Notes: a model not told the origin generated them from the sequence alone. Counted from the stretch's first letter, positions 35,633 through 45,035 are shown. The stretch is 64,000 bases of DNA from CAWVSB01 sp036960375 (GCA_036960375.1 JBALVY010000001.1:558001-622000), one strand, 5' to 3'. Numbers and translations are program-made.

Positions 35633-36460
35633 TCAGGCCGCGGGCTTCGCCGGTGGATTGTTGATCAGGGCAATTATTGCTTGGCTCCAGCGTTCTGCTT
35701 CATCCCAAATGATCTGCGAGGTGCCACCTTCGATCTCTGTGTACTGGAATGTCGGTTTTATCCGGCTGGCCCGCTCGGCAAGGTGATGAATGATGTCACC
35801 CGTATTAGAGAGTATGGTAGTAGGGCAGATAACGCGTGTCAGCGCATCGCCGAGGTCGTAGGAAAAAGAAGCCTGATGTCCGTACCATTCACTGTCTCCG
35901 GCAATCATCGCGCACAGAGTAGACATGTGGGTGGCGGCCAGCGAAGCGGTATTGCCCGTTTTGCCGTGGCTGACCTTCCAGCGGGCCATAAAATGCGACC
36001 CGTCTTCCCGTGGAGACTGGTCTAGTCGCGGTCGGGCTTGACGTTCGCTGCGCTCTTGGGCGGTATATACCGGTGGTGAGTGCAATATCAGATGCCGTAC
36101 CTGTTCGGGGTGGTTGGCCGCCACTGCGCCCGCCACAGCTGCGCCTGTGTGGTGACCCACTAGCGCTGCTGGTTCGTGGCACAATGCACTGATCGCCACG
36201 GCGATGGCAGCGGCGTATTCATCCACGCTGGGTGGCGCTAGTGGAAGGTCGGACATACCGTAGCCAGGCGTATCCAGAGCGATCACCCTGAATCCGGCGG
36301 CGGCCAGCAAGGGTAGGGCGTGCTCGTATTGTACCGATGACTGAGAGGTCTGGTGCAGTAGGACCAGAGGCGCACCGCTACCGGCTTCGCGGTAGTGAAT
36401 CTGGCCGTAGGGTCCGTCGACATAACCTTTGCGGGTCGGTGCAAGATCGATAGCGTTCAT
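35633..36460 (-). CDS. Alpha/beta-hydrolase-fold protein with non-canonical GHHTG elbow (paralogue 1)
   Basis: 275 residues from the ATG at 36460, where alignment with the paralogue at 40867 begins (KGYVDGPYGQIHYREAG). It has the hydrolase fold core (LVLLHQTSQSS, ALDTPGYGMSD), but the nucleophile elbow reads GHHTG, with His where Ser, Asp or Cys is expected. The usual catalytic His region reads GGTSQIIWDE and has no His. It is therefore unlikely to be a standard serine hydrolase; a lyase, dioxygenase-like or binding role is possible. Divergent from the TonB receptor gene. Confidence 0.82.
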   Translation of the reverse strand: MNAIDLAPTRKGYVDGPYGQIHYREAGSGAPLVLLHQTSQSSVQYEHALPLLAAAGFRVIALDTPGYGMSDLPLAPPSVDEYAAAIAVAISALCHEPAALVGHHTGAAVAGAVAANHPEQVRHLILHSPPVYTAQERSERQARPRLDQSPREDGSHFMARWKVSHGKTGNTASLAATHMSTLCAMIAGDSEWYGHQASFSYDLGDALTRVICPTTILSNTGDIIHHLAERASRIKPTFQYTEIEGGTSQIIWDEAERWSQAIIALINNPPAKPAA

Positions 36461-36539
36461 AGTGTTTACCCGATAATGGATGGTTGAGGAGGCAACAAAA
36501 ACATAAAGATAAACACATTTTGCGAGTACACCAACATGC

Positions 36540-36553
36540 CCGCGATGTGGGCT
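36540..36553 (+). promoter_or_regulatory. Cluster operator motif upstream of the TonB receptor
   Basis: CCGCGATGTGGGCT fits CCRC-N3-GYGG-GCT and lies between divergent starts at 36460 and 36641. Extended symmetry is visible (GCCCGC...GTGGGC). Fourth of six sites along the cluster. Confidence 0.65.
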
Positions 36554-36640
36554 GCTTTTAATCGCAAATTTATTGGAGAATACTCGCACTTGAAACGTGA
36601 TCCACCAATTCTTGGCGCGCAGCATAGGAAACATATACTA

Positions 36641-39271
36641 ATGATAAAATTCAATAAGTTAAGTAAAGCAGTCGCTATAGCCTCCTTACCCTTTCTTGCA
36701 GCAGGGCCGTCGATGGTCATGGCTCAGCAGGCGCCTGAATCGACAGAAGCAGGTCAGCTCGAAGAAATTACCGTGAGTGCACGTCGGCGAACAGAGAACC
36801 TGCAGGACGTGCCTATGTCGGTTGAGGCCTTCAATGAGAGCGCTATCGAGAGCCTGAACGTCTATAAGTTCAGCGACCTGGCCAGCCAGGTACCCAACCT
36901 GACGTTTGTCAGAGGCGAAAGTGGGCGTCTTAATACCCCGATTATTCGCGGTATGGCTCTGATCGACTCTCGTGGTTTCGATAACAACGTCGGTGTCTTT
37001 ATCGACGGAGTGTTTGTATCAGGACGGGCGGCACAGAATATCGGCTTGGTCGATCTCCAGCGCGTAGAGGTCGTCAAGGGACCTCAGAGCGCACTTTATG
37101 GGCGCAACACTTTTGCCGGCGCGGTGAATTTCGTGACTAAAGATCCTTCAGATACCTTCGAGGGCAATGTCGAGGCGACTATTGGTGAAGACAATCTGAC
37201 ACGGGTACAAGCTGCGATTTCCGGTCCTATAATTGAGGATCGCCTCTCCGGCAGGCTAGCCCTGAGTTATATGGACGATGAGGGTACTTACAAGAACATC
37301 GGGCCACAAGACAAGAATGGCGGTATAGGCGGCGCTAAGAGCGAGACCGTGATGGGAACCTTGCTATTTACGCCCAATGATTCTACCCGAATTTTCCTCG
37401 ATGCCTATTACTCAGATGAAGACGTTGACGGCCGTGCGCTTGAAATCGTCGACAATAACTGCGGCGAAATCGTGCCGACCTTCACCAGCCTAACGTATGA
37501 TATCGGTGTTCCGTACTACGCCTGTGGTGAAACGCCCAACTACAGCGGCGAGATGGTCGATCAGTCACCGGGGGCTTATTCCTCTAAAGGTGATACTTAC
37601 CGGGGCGACCTGCGTATGGATTTCGAAATCGGCGACTATACCCTGCACTCCATCACGGCCTATACCAAGAACCAGAGCAACGGCTTTGCCGACCTGGACC
37701 GCAGTCAGGTAGGTGGTGCCCACTATGGCTATGCGAAGCGGTCAGATTACGAGGCTCGCCCCTCCTATTTGCCTCCAGTATTATTTCCGGACGCACCCTA
37801 TATTCCTGGGTGGGTGGAGGTAACGGACGCAGACTTCAATACATTCATTGGCTCTCAGGGTCTGGACCAAAAGTATTGGTCGCAGGAACTGCGACTCGAC
37901 TCCGCCTCCGACCAGCGCTTGCGCTGGAGTGCCGGCCTGTACTACTTCCATTCCGAGAACGATCAGTCATCGGACCTCGCTATCGATGTTAGCTCGGCCG
38001 TAGACGCCACAGGCCTTTCACCCGATGAGCTGGTATTCATGACTGTAGATCCAGCCGGTGGTCCGGGGCCCTACCCCTGGTTAGGCCCAGCAAACCCGCC
38101 GGGACGTCTTGCTCTGCCCCACCCCCTCCTGGGGCAACAGTACGAGGTTGATACCGACCTTTGGTCGGATGGCGTCAGGGGTCCGCAGCAACTGACCATT
38201 TCCACGGAAACCGTGGACCAGTATTCGATATTTGGTTCTCTTGAATACGACTTTACCGACAAGCTTACCGGAACCGTCGAGCTGCGCTACACGGAAGAGA
38301 CCCGTTCACTAGAGGACATTAAGGACGATTTCTTCTTCACAGTGCCTCCGGGCGAGAGTAACTACAACGAGGTGAGCTTCGAATTCTGGGATCCGCGCTT
38401 TACCCTGCGTTATGCGATGAACGACGACATCATGATCTACGGTTCCGTGGCCAAGGGCACCCGCTCTGGCGGCGTCAACGGCAACATTCCCGAGGCAGAC
38501 CCCGATATTCTGACCTACGACCCTGAGACTAACTGGACCTATGAATTAGGCATTAAGAACTCCTGGCTGGATAATCGTTTGCAGCTTAATGCGGCGATCT
38601 TCTACGTGGACTGGGAGGACGCCCAGTTCCGCCAGCGCCTGACAGACAGCACCGGTGCATTCCTCACGGCAACCAGTAATTCTACCGGTCTGACCAGCAA
38701 GGGCTTTGAGATCAGTATCGTGGCTCAGCCTACCGAGCATTGGAATATCTCCGGTGGCTATGGTTATGCTGACGTCACCTTTGATGACGGCACACTCTAC
38801 TCCGGTGGTGCTGCACTATGTCGGCTGCAACCAGCAGACAACAGTGACTATCCCGTGCTGCCTATCAACTGTGTGCTTGATCCTGCCGGTTCTGGTGACT
38901 CCTTCCCGGATATGTCAGGTCTACAGCCCAGACGTTCCAGCGACACCACAGCCAACTTTGCCACGACGTACACCCGACCGTTGGGTGACAGCCTCGACTG
39001 GTTTGCCCAGGCGGATGCTTCCTACCGATCTAAACAGTACATGGACGAAATCAATGTGACCTACGTACCCGCACGCAGCATTGCCAATATGAGCCTGGGT
39101 ATCAATGCCGAGTCCTGGGGCGTTACCCTCTGGGTGAAGAATATGTTTGAAGAAGACGCGCCTGAGTTTGCCCAGGTATTTCAGTCGGACCTCAACTCAT
39201 TCCTCCCGGTGACCACCATCGTTGGTATTGAGCGACGTCGCATTGGTATCACTGCTCGCTACCGCTTCTAA
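36641..39271 (+). CDS. TonB-dependent outer-membrane receptor
   Basis: 876 residues from the ATG at 36641, behind AGGAAA; a longer frame upstream is rejected because the signal peptide begins here (residues 1 to about 28, ending MVMAQ). Next come the TonB box region (LEEITVSARRR) and the plug domain (DVPMSVEAFNE, IIRGM, VEVVKGPQSALYGRNTFAGAVNF). The rest is a 22-stranded barrel ending in a C-terminal Phe (TARYRF). It imports the cluster's presumably large or scarce substrate across the outer membrane using TonB energy. It resembles the sphingomonad/marine catabolic type more than siderophore receptors. No partner binding protein is adjacent. Confidence 0.93.
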   Translation: MIKFNKLSKAVAIASLPFLAAGPSMVMAQQAPESTEAGQLEEITVSARRRTENLQDVPMSVEAFNESAIESLNVYKFSDLASQVPNLTFVRGESGRLNTPIIRGMALIDSRGFDNNVGVFIDGVFVSGRAAQNIGLVDLQRVEVVKGPQSALYGRNTFAGAVNFVTKDPSDTFEGNVEATIGEDNLTRVQAAISGPIIEDRLSGRLALSYMDDEGTYKNIGPQDKNGGIGGAKSETVMGTLLFTPNDSTRIFLDAYYSDEDVDGRALEIVDNNCGEIVPTFTSLTYDIGVPYYACGETPNYSGEMVDQSPGAYSSKGDTYRGDLRMDFEIGDYTLHSITAYTKNQSNGFADLDRSQVGGAHYGYAKRSDYEARPSYLPPVLFPDAPYIPGWVEVTDADFNTFIGSQGLDQKYWSQELRLDSASDQRLRWSAGLYYFHSENDQSSDLAIDVSSAVDATGLSPDELVFMTVDPAGGPGPYPWLGPANPPGRLALPHPLLGQQYEVDTDLWSDGVRGPQQLTISTETVDQYSIFGSLEYDFTDKLTGTVELRYTEETRSLEDIKDDFFFTVPPGESNYNEVSFEFWDPRFTLRYAMNDDIMIYGSVAKGTRSGGVNGNIPEADPDILTYDPETNWTYELGIKNSWLDNRLQLNAAIFYVDWEDAQFRQRLTDSTGAFLTATSNSTGLTSKGFEISIVAQPTEHWNISGGYGYADVTFDDGTLYSGGAALCRLQPADNSDYPVLPINCVLDPAGSGDSFPDMSGLQPRRSSDTTANFATTYTRPLGDSLDWFAQADASYRSKQYMDEINVTYVPARSIANMSLGINAESWGVTLWVKNMFEEDAPEFAQVFQSDLNSFLPVTTIVGIERRRIGITARYRF

Positions 39272-39288
39272 GTACAGGAGATATAAAA

Positions 39289-40107
39289 ATGACCAAGCTT
39301 TTGAATATTCGTTGCCTATACGCTTTGTGTTTGGCCAGTCTGCTGTCTCTGTCGCTGCCGGCGTTCAGCGCCAACCCGGAGCCGACTTCGGCTGCGGCGG
39401 CTCAGGGTGAAATTCTGGTGGTCGGTGCGTCCGGTCGCTCGGGGGTGTACATCATTAAGGCACTCGAGCAGCAAGCGCGTGCTTTTCGGCCAATGACCAG
39501 CAATATCGAGCGGGCCAAGGGAAAGGTACCGGGCGATTACAATTGGGTGCAGGCCGATGTGCGTGACATGGCGACTTTGCAGGCTGCTATGGACGGAGTC
39601 ACTTATGTGATTTCTGTCCTGGGTGCCACCAAGTTTGAAGGCCCAGACGGGCCTGAATTTGTGGACTGGCAAGGGACCAGAAATATAGTCGATGCGGCGA
39701 AAAAGGCCGGGGTGAAGCATATTGTGATCGTTTCTGCGGCGGGAGTATCGCAACCCAATAACGCGATGAACAAGTACGGCAACGTAATGGTGTGGAAATT
39801 CAAGGGTGAGAACTACCTGCGAGCCGGCGGTATCCCTTACACCATCATTAGACCCGGTGGCCTCGAGAGCGAGGACAGCACGGGCAAGGGAATCGCCATG
39901 ATGCAAGGTGATACGCTGCCTAATCACGGAGGCTTCAGTCGTGCCGACCTGGCCTCCATGTTGCTTGCTGCGGTGGGCAATCCCGACGCCTACCAGAAAA
40001 CCTTTGAGCCAATTTACGAGGATGAGGCGGCTGCAGATGCTTGGCGCACCGAGTTTGGAGCGCTACTGACCGATGAGCAACTCAAGGCCAGCGCAGGCAA
40101 TGAGTAG
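39289..40107 (+). CDS. NAD(P)-binding (NmrA/atypical SDR) protein with export signal
   Basis: 272 residues. A typical Sec signal peptide comes first (residues 1-28, ending AFSA). A Rossmann domain follows with ILVVGASGRSG (near 43-53), IVIVSAAGVSQPN and PYTIIRPGGLESE, the atypical-SDR/NmrA pattern. Such a domain normally needs cytosolic NAD(P)H, so export is odd. It lies 17 bp after the TonB receptor gene and overlaps the next gene by 8 bp. A related, membrane-anchored protein is at 45895. Role unknown. Confidence 0.82.
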   Translation: MTKLLNIRCLYALCLASLLSLSLPAFSANPEPTSAAAAQGEILVVGASGRSGVYIIKALEQQARAFRPMTSNIERAKGKVPGDYNWVQADVRDMATLQAAMDGVTYVISVLGATKFEGPDGPEFVDWQGTRNIVDAAKKAGVKHIVIVSAAGVSQPNNAMNKYGNVMVWKFKGENYLRAGGIPYTIIRPGGLESEDSTGKGIAMMQGDTLPNHGGFSRADLASMLLAAVGNPDAYQKTFEPIYEDEAAADAWRTEFGALLTDEQLKASAGNE

Positions 40108-40792
40108 CGACAGCAATGATACGCTGAAGCGACGTCAGGCTCTGTCAATGGCGGCGGCCAGCATTGCTGGCGCTGCACTGTTTCGCACTGGCATGGTATC
40201 TTCCCAGCCGGCGAGCGAGCCTTCGCGTCCCACCCCCGGAATGACTTCCAAGCTGAGCCCGGAAATTGAGGCGGCGAAGAAAAACGCCTTCATCATGATC
40301 CCCTACGGCATGTTTGTACTGGCGGTTACCGACGGCGAAAATATTTACGCTGGTGCTGTTAACTGGGTGATGCAGAGCGCCTATGCTGAACCACTCTTCA
40401 CCATGGGAGTGCGCCGCCCCGGCGGCTTTGGTTTCCCTTACAGTGACGAGGTCTACAAGACCCTGGTCAAAACAGGCAAGTTCAGTTTGTCGTTTCTCGG
40501 TGAAGACCAAACAAATATGGCCAGAGCGTTCATGTCAGCCGATACCGTGATCGATGGCAACAAGATCAACGGCTATGAATTCCACACTGCCATGACCGGC
40601 GCGCCTATCATCAATGAGGCACCAGCCTGGTTTGAGGCCGAGGTCAAGGATGAGGTGACGCCGGGTGACCATTCACTCTTTATTTGCTCTGTCATCAACG
40701 CAGGCAATACCACTGAGCAGCCATTGCTGATGGATCGCGACGCGACCCGTCGCCCGAAGAACTGGCTCACCGGTGGTGCGGCCACTAAGTAG
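40100..40792 (+). CDS. Flavin-reductase-like split-barrel protein with Tat-type signal
   Basis: 230 residues from the ATG at 40100, which overlaps the preceding stop. The N-terminus NDTLKRRQALSMAAASIAGAALF has twin Arg, a hydrophobic core and no charged residues after it, as in Tat signals. The remainder looks like an FMN-binding split barrel of the flavin reductase family (MIPYGMFVLAVTDGENIYAGAVNWVMQSAYAEPLFTMGVR). Tat would export it folded with its flavin. Family assignment rests on this strand pattern only. Possible redox partner or flavin-binding protein for the periplasmic step. Confidence 0.68.
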   Translation: MSSDSNDTLKRRQALSMAAASIAGAALFRTGMVSSQPASEPSRPTPGMTSKLSPEIEAAKKNAFIMIPYGMFVLAVTDGENIYAGAVNWVMQSAYAEPLFTMGVRRPGGFGFPYSDEVYKTLVKTGKFSLSFLGEDQTNMARAFMSADTVIDGNKINGYEFHTAMTGAPIINEAPAWFEAEVKDEVTPGDHSLFICSVINAGNTTEQPLLMDRDATRRPKNWLTGGAATK

Positions 40793-40866
40793 CAAGTCAT
40801 GTATCCCGGTAATGGAGTTTTTAGCATGAGCGCTCAGAGACGTCAGCTGAATGCCCTCGTTGTCCT

Positions 40867-41661
40867 ATGAGGAAGGCCTACGTCGATATCCCTCAGGGGC
40901 AGCTTCATTACCTGACAGAGGGCACCGGTATTCCGCTGGTACTTTGTCACCAGTCCCCCAACTGTTCTCGCATGTTCACCGCTGCAATTCCTTTGCTTGC
41001 TGAGGCGGGCTTCAGGGTGCTGGCATTTGATACTCCCGGGCATGGGGAGTCCAGTCCGCTGCAGCACGAACCTTCGATTCCAGATTATGCGCGGGCGTTG
41101 CTGTCGGGCCTCGATGCGCTGGAGCTAGAACATTTTCATCTGCTGGGCCACCATACCGGCGCAGCGATAGCCGCAGAGATGGCCGTTAGCGCGGCGGGGC
41201 GGGTCGACTCGCTGATACTGAATGGCCCGCCATTGTTTTCACCGGATACACGCGCCCAGCGCCGCTTGAAGGATCCCCTGCGCATTGTGCCGACAGAGGG
41301 CGGGCAGCACTTGTTGACCTTGTGGGAGTTGCGCAAGCGGGTGACGCCTGGTTGGTCTGACCTGAGGGTGATGCAGCGTGCCGTTGTCGATCTGCTGCGC
41401 TGCGGCAACCGGGTTCATCAGGGACACGCGGCGGTATACGACTACGATCTTGAACAGGCGCTGATGCAGCTGAACGTTCCCACGCTGATTTTGACCAACA
41501 CCGGGGAAGACCTGTACCAGCATTCCCTTGCGACTTTTGCCCTGCGCCCCGACGCCTTTAAGCTCTCAGAACTACCCGGTGGTACCCACGACATTGTCGA
41601 TGAACAGCCGGTGGCCTGGTCACATGCAGTGGCCTCGTTCGTTGCGCAGGTGGTTGGCTGA
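40867..41661 (+). CDS. Alpha/beta-hydrolase-fold protein with non-canonical GHHTG elbow (paralogue 2)
   Basis: 264 residues, similar over its length to the protein at 35633. It keeps LVLCHQSPNCS, FDTPGHGES and the elbow GHHTG, again with His in place of the nucleophile. Unlike the paralogue it keeps a His in GGTHDIVDEQP, where the catalytic His usually lies, and a GED acid motif. It may use water or the His pair differently from serine hydrolases. A 74-bp gap separates it from the exported flavin protein gene upstream. Confidence 0.82.
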   Translation: MRKAYVDIPQGQLHYLTEGTGIPLVLCHQSPNCSRMFTAAIPLLAEAGFRVLAFDTPGHGESSPLQHEPSIPDYARALLSGLDALELEHFHLLGHHTGAAIAAEMAVSAAGRVDSLILNGPPLFSPDTRAQRRLKDPLRIVPTEGGQHLLTLWELRKRVTPGWSDLRVMQRAVVDLLRCGNRVHQGHAAVYDYDLEQALMQLNVPTLILTNTGEDLYQHSLATFALRPDAFKLSELPGGTHDIVDEQPVAWSHAVASFVAQVVG

Positions 41662-41674
41662 CGCTCAGTGCCAT

Positions 41675-41688
41675 CCGCTATGCGGGCT
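41675..41688 (+). promoter_or_regulatory. Cluster operator motif upstream of second CoA-transferase
   Basis: CCGCTATGCGGGCT fits CCRC-N3-GYGG-GCT; its core CCGC-TAT-GCGG has perfectly complementary arms. It lies in the 100-bp gap before the CoA-transferase start at 41762, suggesting a separate promoter for that gene and the reductase. Confidence 0.65.
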
Positions 41689-41761
41689 TAGTGTTGGCAG
41701 CACATTCCGATGATAGAGTAATACGCTATTTAACCCCTACAGACTACGGGAAAACAGAGCA

Positions 41762-44032
41762 ATGAATGCCCCTCTCAAAGGTATCAAAGTCCTCAATTGC
41801 GGCACCGCCGGTGTGGGTCCCTGGGCAGCCACACTGCTGGGTTACCTTGGGGCAGAAGTCATCAAGATTGAAAGGCCTAGCGGCGAAATGACCCGTCGAG
41901 CGTTTCCGCAACGCAACGGTGTAAGCACCGCCTTTCTCGCCCTCAATATCAACCAGACCCCACTGTACCTGGATATGAAAGATCCAGATAACCGAGCGCA
42001 GTTCGAGCAGTTGGTCGCGGGAGCGGACGTCCTTATTGAGAACTATCGACCCGGCGTCGCCGAGCGTATCGGCATGGGTTACGAGTATGTCAGCCAAATA
42101 AATCCGCGATTAGTGATGGCCAGCAGCCCGGGCTGGGGGCACAGCGGCCCCATGCGCGATACCGGCGCGGTTGACCCGCACCTACAGGCCTTCAGTGGTT
42201 TTGCCGGTCTTAATGGAGCCGAGGGTGACGACCCCGAGATGTTGCGTTATACCCATATCGACCCGAACGGCTCGGTACACTTGGCCGCTCTCGTTATGCT
42301 TGGCCTGCTGCAGCGGCAGCGTACCGGCAAGGGAAGCTATGTGCGCAGCTCCCACCTTGCTATGGCACTGTTTATGCAATCGACGCGTATTGCCGAGACT
42401 CTGACGACAGGCGAGCCGGTTCCCCGGCTCGGTAGCGCCTGCACATCCAGTGTACCCAATCAGTGTTTTCAGGCCCGTGACGGAGCCTGGTTTACTGTGG
42501 CGGTAGAGTCGCCTGAGCAGTGGCAGGGCTTTTGTGCGGCGATAGAGCGGTCGGAACTCGCAGAGGACGAACGATTTTGTACCAACGCGGCTCGGGTACA
42601 GAACCGCCGAGCACTGGTAGAGGACCTGCAGCGCTGGTTCGCGGGCCAGCCGGAGCGCTGGTGGATTACCCGGCTCGAAGCGTATGCCGTGCCCCACAGC
42701 CGGTTGCTTGAATTTGACGACCTGCGCTATCACCAGCAGATTGTGGAGAACGGCTATCTGGTCGAAGTGGAATCGGTCGCCGGCCCATTGACGCTGGGGG
42801 GGCTGCCCTGGCGATTCAGTCGCACGCCCGCCTCAATTGTCGCAGCGAAACCCGCCGGTGATGCGTCTGGCATGGTCGCATTCACTGCCGATGGCGAAGC
42901 GCAGCCGGTCAAGGGCAATGCGGCTTCACCGGAGCTCCCACCTCTGGACGGGCTGAGGGTGATCGACGCCTCCCAGGGCTACGCCGGTCCGCTGGTGGCC
43001 TTGCTGCTGGCGGAGGCCGGTGCCGAAGTGACGAAGCTGGAACCGTCCGCAGGAGACTGGACTCGTACTCTACTGCCGACGACGGGCGAGGGGCGCAGTG
43101 CCGCGTTTGATGCGATGAACCGAAACAAGCTCTGCCTGTCGGTCGATAAGCTAAGTTCGGCGGACACTGCCCGGCTGGTGGAACAGGCCGATATTGTGAT
43201 TAGCGATGATTCAGACCTGTTGGCCGCACTTGGGCTCGATACCGCGGTTCTAGCGGAGCAAAATCCCGAAATGATTCACTTTGAATTAAGTGGCTTTGGC
43301 GAGCGTGGTCCAATGGCCGGCCACCCGGCGAGTGAGCTGGGAATACAGGGTATGACGGGTTATCTGAGTGACCTTGGGCAGCCCGGCGGCGAGCCGGTGC
43401 GGGTGGGCGCGGATATTACCGGCACCTGTACTGCGGCTTTGTCATTTCTGGGCGTAACGGCAGCGCTTTACGAGCGAGCGGAGTCCGGCAAAGGGCAGTC
43501 GATTGCCGCCAGTATGCTGGGGGCCATGATGTGTATGCGCACCCTGCGCTGGGCCAACCACTGCCGCCCCGACGAATGGAAAGGTGGCGACTGCAATGGC
43601 AAAACTGATCAGCCCTGGCGTGGCTACCGGACCCGTGACGGTGTCATTTGGCCCACCATGGTGCCGGTGCGCGACGACCAACAGATTTTAGAAATATATC
43701 GGCAGTTGGGTATGTTTGATGAGGTATGCGACAAGGATATTTTCATGCAGCACGGGCGCGACACTGTCGGCCTGGGATTCAACGCTCAAGCGGTCAAGCC
43801 GGTCTGGGACAAGGCCCTTGGTCGACTGCCGACAGAACAGGTACTGCGGGTCTTCAATGAGCATCGCGGTATCGCCGTGGAGTTTTCCGAGTTGCATCAA
43901 CTTGTTAACCATCCCCAGGTGCAGGCACTGGATATTCTAGAGGGTGATGGTGCCGGCCGCTATGTGCGTGCGCCATGGCATACGAGCTGGCAGCGCCCTC
44001 CACTTAAACAACCAATGGGAAATGACCAATGA
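41762..44032 (+). CDS. Double-domain CaiB/BaiF (class III) CoA-transferase, second copy
   Basis: 756 residues, two tandem CaiB/BaiF domains, paralogous along the full length to the protein at 21284. Domain 1 has GPWAATLLGYLGAEVIKIERPSGE, DVLIENYRPGVAERI and VDPHLQAFSGFA with the likely catalytic Asp. Domain 2 again has Glu at the equivalent place (SELGIQGMTGY). Two transferases suggest two CoA-transfer steps, or substrate and product activation. The stop overlaps the reductase start by 4 bp. Confidence 0.88.
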   Translation: MNAPLKGIKVLNCGTAGVGPWAATLLGYLGAEVIKIERPSGEMTRRAFPQRNGVSTAFLALNINQTPLYLDMKDPDNRAQFEQLVAGADVLIENYRPGVAERIGMGYEYVSQINPRLVMASSPGWGHSGPMRDTGAVDPHLQAFSGFAGLNGAEGDDPEMLRYTHIDPNGSVHLAALVMLGLLQRQRTGKGSYVRSSHLAMALFMQSTRIAETLTTGEPVPRLGSACTSSVPNQCFQARDGAWFTVAVESPEQWQGFCAAIERSELAEDERFCTNAARVQNRRALVEDLQRWFAGQPERWWITRLEAYAVPHSRLLEFDDLRYHQQIVENGYLVEVESVAGPLTLGGLPWRFSRTPASIVAAKPAGDASGMVAFTADGEAQPVKGNAASPELPPLDGLRVIDASQGYAGPLVALLLAEAGAEVTKLEPSAGDWTRTLLPTTGEGRSAAFDAMNRNKLCLSVDKLSSADTARLVEQADIVISDDSDLLAALGLDTAVLAEQNPEMIHFELSGFGERGPMAGHPASELGIQGMTGYLSDLGQPGGEPVRVGADITGTCTAALSFLGVTAALYERAESGKGQSIAASMLGAMMCMRTLRWANHCRPDEWKGGDCNGKTDQPWRGYRTRDGVIWPTMVPVRDDQQILEIYRQLGMFDEVCDKDIFMQHGRDTVGLGFNAQAVKPVWDKALGRLPTEQVLRVFNEHRGIAVEFSELHQLVNHPQVQALDILEGDGAGRYVRAPWHTSWQRPPLKQPMGNDQ

Positions 44033-45030
44033 CAAGTGCAGACAACTCTACGCAAGGCGCCCCCGGGACATTTGATGCAATCAGCTTTCGCGACGCCCTG
44101 GGGCAGTTTGCCACCGGCGTAACGATAATAACCGCGGTCGATGCAGACGGCACGCCGGTGGGTGTTACCGCCAACAGTTTCAATTCTGCTTCCCTGGACC
44201 CGCCTCTGGTTCTGTGGAGCCTTGGGCGACGCTCGGGCACCCTTAGCGCGTTCACCCAGGCGGAATATTTTGCTGTGCACATTCTTTCGGCGGATCAGAT
44301 CGAACTTTCCAATCGGTTTGCTGCCCCCCGCAGCGACAAATTCGAGGGAATTGAAACAACAGAAGGTCTTGGCGGCGTGCCCTTGCTCGATGGTTGTGCC
44401 GCTCGTTTCGAATGCAAAACCGCCTACCAGTACGAGGGTGGCGACCATATTATTTTTGTCGGCGAGGTGCAGCGCTTTGAAAAGGCAGATACTCCCACGC
44501 TGCTGTATCACCAGGGCAAGTATGCCTTGTCGCATGCGCAGCAGGCGGTAGCACCGGGCACGCCGGGTGGAGAGGGCGTCGATCCGCCCGGAGGGTTTGT
44601 CGACGACTATCTCGCCTACCTCTTAATTAATGCCTCCCGAAGCTTCCTGACCCGCTTCAAGGACTGCATTCTCTCTTCCGGCCTGGACATCATTGGCTGG
44701 AGAACACTGGCGCATCTTACTGATCAGGACGGCAGGATGGGCAAAACCATGTTAAGCAAGGGAGTGGCAGAGGATGCCGAGAGCATGCTCGAAGCGCATC
44801 GCCGGCTCGAGTCGGAAGGCCTTATCCGCCGCGACGTAGAGCCGCTGGACGAAGAACTTGCAAGGCCGATACACCTGACCGACCTCGGCAGGGAAACGGT
44901 GATCCCCATACTGGCCGCGGCTAAATCGCTTGAATCAGACGCCCTTGGTGGTCTGGAAACAGATGACGAGATTCAGATTCTGAAAAATTCGTTGCGCCAG
45001 GTGGCGTCGCGTATGGCAGATGAGAAATAG
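44029..45030 (+). CDS. Flavin reductase with C-terminal MarR-like domain (two-component monooxygenase reductase)
   Basis: 333 residues. Residues 15-175 form the flavin reductase domain (FRDALGQFATGVTIITAVDADG, VTANSFNSASLDPPLVLWSL, FAVHILSADQ). Residues 195-330 resemble a MarR winged helix (LTDQDGRMGKTMLSKGV, LESEGLIRRDVEPLDEELARPIHLTDLGRE). The same fusion is known in C1, the reductase of 4-hydroxyphenylacetate 3-hydroxylase of Acinetobacter, where the MarR-like part senses the phenolic substrate. It should supply reduced flavin to the oxygenase at 19865. Overlaps the CoA-transferase by 4 bp. Confidence 0.87.
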   Translation: MTSADNSTQGAPGTFDAISFRDALGQFATGVTIITAVDADGTPVGVTANSFNSASLDPPLVLWSLGRRSGTLSAFTQAEYFAVHILSADQIELSNRFAAPRSDKFEGIETTEGLGGVPLLDGCAARFECKTAYQYEGGDHIIFVGEVQRFEKADTPTLLYHQGKYALSHAQQAVAPGTPGGEGVDPPGGFVDDYLAYLLINASRSFLTRFKDCILSSGLDIIGWRTLAHLTDQDGRMGKTMLSKGVAEDAESMLEAHRRLESEGLIRRDVEPLDEELARPIHLTDLGRETVIPILAAAKSLESDALGGLETDDEIQILKNSLRQVASRMADEK

Positions 45031-45035
45031 CAGGC

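Noticed and set aside
39316..39927. 203-codon antisense frame opposite the exported SDR gene
   Set aside because: No ribosome-binding site or family motif; the plus-strand gene is clearly real.
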